Source of the DNA: an uncultured Bacteroides sp.
Lineage (GTDB): Bacteria > Bacteroidota > Bacteroidia > Bacteroidales > Bacteroidaceae
DNA: 35,529 nt
Reading direction: 5' to 3'
NCBI GenBank assembly: GCA_947173895.1
Contig: CAMWGU010000021.1
Location: 1 to 35,529 of the forward strand
The position numbers and the translations under genes are program-made. A model generated the notes under the pieces. That model had not been told where the DNA came from. It saw nothing but the letters and a program-made list of their open reading frames with translations, and did not search any database. Position 1 is the stretch's first letter. Every line of letters begins with the position of its first letter. Below are positions 32,031 through 35,529 of the stretch, piece after piece.

Positions 32031-34142
32031 TTAGAACGGTTTCCTGTAGTTGCATCCGTTTTTCCATTCCGAGCAACCGTATGCTGCTTTTCCTTTTATA
32101 ATTGTGCCTTTGCCACATAGCGGACAGGGGGTTCCTGTCAGAACTTCTTCTTTCTTTGCTCGGGGAGGGCGTGGAGCGGTAGTTTTCTTCTTTTTGGGTT
32201 GTTTGGTAGTAGCAGGAGGAGCTGCCGGTTCTTCTATTGTTGTCACCCGTCGGTTGGTGTTGTCGCTCAGTACGCTGTGTACTATTTCGCCTACCATTTG
32301 CTTCAATTCGTCCAGAAAGGTGATGGCACCGTAGTTTTTTTTCTCTATTTCGCGCAGTTTCTTTTCCCATATACCTGTCAGTTCGGCCGATTTCAGTAAT
32401 TCTTCGTGAATCAGTCCCACCAGTTCCACTCCGGTGGGAGTGGCAATCAGGTTCTTGCGTTCTTTGCGGATATAATGGCGTTTGAACAGTGTTTCGATGA
32501 TGGCGGCGCGTGTAGATGGACGGCCGATTCCGTTTTCTTTCAGTGCGTCGCGCAGTTCATCATTCTCTACTAATTTGCCGGCTGTTTCCATGGCACGCAG
32601 CAGAGTGGCTTCTGTATAAGGACGTGGTGGTTGTGTCCACTTTTCGTCCAACTTGGGCAGGTGTGGTCCACTTTCTCCTTTCACAAAGGCTGGCAGAGAT
32701 CGCTCATCGTCGTTTTCGCGGGGATCTGCATCCGGATCGGTCATTCCTTCTGGCAAGTTGGTTTGCGGTTTGGCAAAGATAACGCGCCATCCCGGATCTA
32801 GAATTTGTTTTCCTGTGGTTTTAAACTCAATGCTGTCTGCCTCGCCGATTACGGTGGTGGTGGCAAATTTGCAATCGGGGTAGAACACGGCGATAAAGCG
32901 TCGTGCCACCAGATCGAAGACACGTTTCTCCATATCTGTCAGATTAATAGGAGGTTGTCCTGTAGGAATGATAGCATGGTGGTCGGTTACTTTCGAATTG
33001 TCGAATACTTTTTTTGATTTGATCAACTTCTGTCCGGCCAGTGTAGAGGTGAATGCAGCGTACGGAGTTAGCCCTGCCAATATGTTGGGGCATTTGGGAT
33101 AGATGTCATCGCTTAGAAAAGTGGTATCCACACGGGGATAGGTGGTTACCTTTTTTTCATAGAGCGATTGAATCAGTTTCAGTGTCTCGTCTGCCGAATA
33201 GGCGAACTTTTTATTGCATTCCACTTGCAGTGAAGTCAGGTCGAAGAGGCGTGGAGGTGCTTCCGTGCCTTGTTTGCGGGTTACTTCTGTCACATGGAAT
33301 GGGACATTTTTGATGCGTTCCATCAACGCCTGTCCCGTTGCTAGGTCGGTGATGGGAGGGATTCCCCGATTATCTTCATTTTTTTTAGCCTTTTTGGGAT
33401 TTTCCTTGGCATCGCTTTCTTCTTGTGCCAGTTCTTCGTCGCTTTTTCGGACGATGGCACTGAAAGTGGTTTCCCGATACAGTGTGGCCAGCACCCAATA
33501 CTGCTTTGGGGTGAAGTTTTCTATTTCCTGTTGGCGTTTTACGATCAGTGCCAAAGTGGGTGTCTGTACGCGTCCTATGGACAGTACCTGTCTGTTCTGT
33601 CCGTATTTCAGCGTATAAAGTCGTGTTGCGTTCATTCCCAGCATCCAATCGCCGATGGCACGGCTCAATCCGGCCTCATATAAGGGTTGGAATTCTTTTT
33701 GGTCCTTCAGTTTGTTGAATCCCTCGCGTATGGCTTCTTCAGTCAATGATGAAATCCACAGGCGTTTTACTGGGCAGCGTGCTCCTGCTTTTTGCATTAC
33801 CCATCGCTGAATCAGCTCTCCTTCTTGTCCGGCATCACCACAGTTTATGATTTCGTCTGCTTTCTGCATCAGTTTCTCTATGATGTGGAATTGTTTTTCG
33901 ATGCTCGGTTCGTTAATCAGTTTGATGCCGAAGCGGGGTGGAATCATCGGAAGGCTGGACAGGCTCCATGCTTTCCATGAAGGGGTATATTCATGAGGCT
34001 CCTTCAGGGTACAGAGATGTCCGAAAGTCCAAGTCACCTGATATCCGTTTCCTTCTATATATCCGTCTTTTTTATTTTTTGCTCCCAGTACGTCCGCTAT
34101 GTCACGGGCAACGGAAGGCTTTTCGGCAATGCAAACTATCAT
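32031..34142 (-). CDS. topB: DNA topoisomerase III (type IA)
   Basis: This 703-aa enzyme relaxes and decatenates DNA by cutting one strand. The Toprim domain is at the N-terminus (IVCIAEKPSVARDIADVL, CGDAGQEGELI at 101-111). The catalytic tyrosine is Tyr335 in TTYPRVDT. GRVQTPTLALI at 190-200 is conserved. A charged insert rich in Lys/Glu lies at 233-260. The C-terminus has a Lys-rich stretch and one zinc ribbon (CPLCGKG...YGCSEWKNGC). Bacteroides genomes often carry several TopB copies, some on mobile elements; no mobile-element genes flank this one. Promoter at 34265-34295. Confidence 0.96.
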   Translation of the reverse strand: MIVCIAEKPSVARDIADVLGAKNKKDGYIEGNGYQVTWTFGHLCTLKEPHEYTPSWKAWSLSSLPMIPPRFGIKLINEPSIEKQFHIIEKLMQKADEIINCGDAGQEGELIQRWVMQKAGARCPVKRLWISSLTEEAIREGFNKLKDQKEFQPLYEAGLSRAIGDWMLGMNATRLYTLKYGQNRQVLSIGRVQTPTLALIVKRQQEIENFTPKQYWVLATLYRETTFSAIVRKSDEELAQEESDAKENPKKAKKNEDNRGIPPITDLATGQALMERIKNVPFHVTEVTRKQGTEAPPRLFDLTSLQVECNKKFAYSADETLKLIQSLYEKKVTTYPRVDTTFLSDDIYPKCPNILAGLTPYAAFTSTLAGQKLIKSKKVFDNSKVTDHHAIIPTGQPPINLTDMEKRVFDLVARRFIAVFYPDCKFATTTVIGEADSIEFKTTGKQILDPGWRVIFAKPQTNLPEGMTDPDADPRENDDERSLPAFVKGESGPHLPKLDEKWTQPPRPYTEATLLRAMETAGKLVENDELRDALKENGIGRPSTRAAIIETLFKRHYIRKERKNLIATPTGVELVGLIHEELLKSAELTGIWEKKLREIEKKNYGAITFLDELKQMVGEIVHSVLSDNTNRRVTTIEEPAAPPATTKQPKKKKTTAPRPPRAKKEEVLTGTPCPLCGKGTIIKGKAAYGCSEWKNGCNYRKPF

Positions 34143-34160
34143 TTTTTTTAAATTTCTGTT

Positions 34161-34196
34161 CGATACTTCAATGTATCGGTATCTTGGGGCGATACC
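34161..34196 (-). promoter_or_regulatory. Two adjacent hairpins in the topB leader
   Basis: CGATAC/GTATCG (34161-34178) and GGTATC/GATACC (34178-34196) form two short stems. Because the arms repeat GATAC and GTATC, alternative pairings are possible. They lie just upstream of the topB start within its predicted transcript. Confidence 0.4.
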
Positions 34197-34264
34197 GTTA
34201 TTGGCAATTATAATTTCTCTTTTCAGGCCTTTCTTATGGCTTTTTTTTAAATGGTGTTATCAGG

Positions 34265-34295
34265 CAAAGTTAGGAGTAATTATTCATAATCGCAA
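34265..34295 (-). promoter_or_regulatory. Promoter of topB
   Basis: On the minus strand TTG (34293-34295) and TAACTTTG (34265-34272) are separated by 20 bp, a good Bacteroides promoter. It gives a leader of about 115 nt. Confidence 0.7.
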
Positions 34296-34694
34296 TTATT
34301 TGATGAAATAAAATGTTTTGAGTTTCTTTATGGATTGGTTGGCCTTGACGAGACAGACTAAATTGCCCCTCTGAAAAGTTATAGATTGAGATGTTGATGC
34401 GACCCTTATCATTCCTTTGTGGATGTTTAAGTTTTTAATTTTAAGGCTTGTGCTGCTTTTCTGTTCTGTCAGTTTTAGTGCATTTTGTTCTTTCAACAGC
34501 CTGTTGGTTGCAGCATTGCCCACGATGGCGAAATCCTGATGTCGGTTGGCGCCAATGAGTGGCATTTGGTGGGCCTTGCCATTCAATCAGAATCCGTCTT
34601 TGCCTTTAAGCATCTACACTGCGGATACCATGCGGCGGTGGTAACCGTTCACTATACGATCTTCGCTATTGCGGATTTCGCCACACAAGCATGT
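34296..34694. other. Non-coding stretch upstream of topB
   Basis: Reading frames here on either strand have no family resemblance and I do not accept them. A degenerate extra palindrome unit may lie at 34673-34688, just ahead of array 3 and in phase with it. Confidence 0.4.
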
Positions 34695-34776
34695 CCTGTT
34701 CGTCACACAAGGCTAGCCTGTTCGCTGTACAAGCTTGGCTTGTTCGGTGAACAGGCTAGGTCTGTTCACCGCAACA
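34695..34776. repeat. Palindrome array 3: four 16-bp units, 6-bp spacers
   Basis: Units are at 34695-34710, 34717-34732, 34739-34754 and 34761-34776; the clearest is CTTGTTCGGTGAACAG. Spacers are GGCTAG, GCTTGG and GCTAGG. The pattern is roughly (C/T)(C/T)TGTT-N4-(A/G)(A/C/T)ACA, less symmetric than in the other arrays. It is 19 bp from array 4. Confidence 0.75.
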
Positions 34777-34795
34777 CATGCCGTCTTGACGTAAA

Positions 34796-34877
34796 ACACA
34801 TACGTATGTGTGGGCTTATACATACGTATGCGTAGGCCTACACATACGTACGTATAGCCTCACACGTACGTACGTGC
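34796..34877. repeat. Palindrome array 4: four 16-bp units, 6-bp spacers
   Basis: Units are at 34796-34811, 34818-34833, 34840-34855 and 34862-34877; the first is the perfect palindrome ACACATACGTATGTGT. Spacers are GGGCTT, AGGCCT (itself a palindrome at the array centre) and AGCCTC. Related in sequence to array 2. Confidence 0.88.
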
Positions 34878-34926
34878 AGAGAACATCTCCCCCTCATCAG
34901 GTTGCTTCCTCCCATTCTCCCTTCAT

Positions 34927-35163
34927 CCTTTCATTCTTAGTACAATATCTTATTGATCAATTAATTAGAACAGACAGTACCTCCCCTCATTCTCCTTTCA
35001 GCCATGCTGCCCCCGTCCTTTCACATCTGCCTTCAGCGATTTTCGCCACGCTGCTTTTATTTGCCAATGAAGGGAGGCTGAAAGGAGAATGAAAGGAGTC
35101 TACGAAGTGTCCTTTCACCCTCGGAACCCCCATCAACAGGGCGTTTCAGCGGATAATGAAAGG
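34927..35163. repeat. Cluster of CCTTTCA heptamers and a 16-bp inverted repeat
   Basis: CCTTTCA occurs at 34927, 34995, 35018 and 35111, and its complement TGAAAGG at 35079, 35090 and 35157. CATTCTCCTTTCAGCC (34989-35004) is exactly complementary to 35076-35091. No gene is evident in the surrounding sequence up to 35436. Confidence 0.6.
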
Positions 35164-35436
35164 AGGAAGGAAAAGTAGAATCACATCAATAGTGTGGCTT
35201 ATGTGAAGGGGCAATCAGGCAAAAAATGTGGTTTTCGGACAATGCCGGATTGGAAGACGATGGTAATGCGTCGGTTCCGGCAGGCGAAGGCTCTTGGCCG
35301 AGAAGCAAAAAGACTTGGGAATACAGATGCCACCGTTGCGATGTTCCTATGATTATATCGGACTGACGTAATATTGCCCATCGAAAACATCCGTTGCTCC
35401 CTGATTTTGCAGGTAAGCTTTGATTCCTGTTGATTC

Positions 35437-35473
35437 CAAAAAAAAGAGGAAACTTTTTATAAAGTCTCCTCTC
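35437..35473 (-). terminator. Terminator of the tRNA-Thr transcript
   Basis: A 12-bp stem with one mismatch (35445-35456 with 35461-35472) is followed on the minus strand by a T-run (35444-35437). T residues on the other side could make it bidirectional. Confidence 0.8.
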
Positions 35474-35480
35474 TTTTTTG

Positions 35481-35529
35481 AGCCTCTTGTCGGATTCGAA
35501 CCAACGACCCCGAGATTACAAATCACGTG
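35481..35529 (-). tRNA. tRNA-Thr(TGT), 5' part outside the window
   Basis: The minus strand shows the anticodon loop TTTGTAA with anticodon TGT, the T-arm GTTGG-TTCGAAT-CCGAC, and the 3' acceptor AAGAGGC with discriminator T at 35481. The anticodon stem has a T-T mismatch at the middle pair. The 5' acceptor and D-arm lie beyond the end. CCA is not encoded. Confidence 0.85.

Noticed and set aside
34296..34586. 96-codon minus-strand ORF upstream of topB
   Set aside because: No recognisable motif, and it ends at the topB -33 box; likely chance.
34485..34835. 116-codon plus-strand ORF
   Set aside because: It runs through palindrome array 3 and into array 4, has no family resemblance, and its composition is unlike the real genes here.
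34695..34877. Regularly spaced repeats that could suggest a CRISPR array
   Set aside because: Repeat units are 16 bp and spacers 6 bp, far too short, and units are palindromic and variable. No cas genes are near.
35199..35390. 63-codon minus-strand ORF near the right end
   Set aside because: No motif or promoter supports it, and the region is otherwise repeat-rich non-coding DNA.

Overview
The window looks like a chromosomal stretch from a gut Bacteroidales bacterium, most likely a Bacteroides or Phocaeicola (vulgatus/dorei-like) species. The reasons are Bacteroidetes promoter signatures (TTTG about 20 bp before TAnnTTTG) upstream of many genes, few Shine-Dalgarno sites, lipoproteins with the Bacteroidetes surface-export signature, and typical gene sets (BtuG-type B12 lipoprotein, M64 peptidase, DUF5056/DUF6249 next to an ECF sigma factor). 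The species assignment is inference.

Layout. Positions 1-1109 hold no intact gene. They contain a 289-bp segment between perfect 50-bp inverted repeats with an outward promoter at its edge (possibly an invertible promoter), a frameshifted ISAs1-type transposase remnant, and a palindrome array. Positions 1110-7690 (minus strand) are a vitamin B12 uptake operon, btuB-btuG-btuF-btuC-btuD, behind a cobalamin riboswitch and a textbook promoter. Positions 8009-9499 (plus) hold a small membrane protein and a DUF2089/membrane protein pair. Positions 9668-13875 (minus) are a phenylalanine/tyrosine operon (pheA, aminotransferase, DAHP synthase-chorismate mutase, tyrA). It is preceded by an unannotated 29-codon leader peptide with ten consecutive Phe/Tyr codons, an antiterminator segment and an intrinsic terminator: a complete ribosome-mediated attenuator. 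Then come pfkA and cmk-ispH (minus). Divergent from these are a TonB protein, a polyprenyl synthase, TatD, tRNA-Ser(GGA) and an exbB/membrane protein/exbD/exbD cluster (16.9-22.2 kb, plus). The TonB and Exb proteins could energise the B12 receptor encoded upstream.

Positions 22.3-31.7 kb carry ordinary housekeeping and accessory genes: a GNAT acetyltransferase and M64 peptidase, a TerB-like protein, an Lrp/AsnC regulator, thyA-folA, an ECF sigma operon with two membrane proteins, an rRNA m5C methyltransferase, and a putative glycosidase-like lipoprotein. Positions 32.0-34.1 kb encode topoisomerase III (topB). The last 1.3 kb is non-coding and repeat-rich, ending in a partial tRNA-Thr.

The most unusual signal is non-coding. 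Four intergenic arrays (901-982, 27209-27290, 34695-34776, 34796-34877) share one strict geometry: four 16-bp near-palindromes separated by exactly 6 bp (22-bp period, 82 bp in total). Their sequences are largely different from one another. I do not recognise them as a named repeat family.
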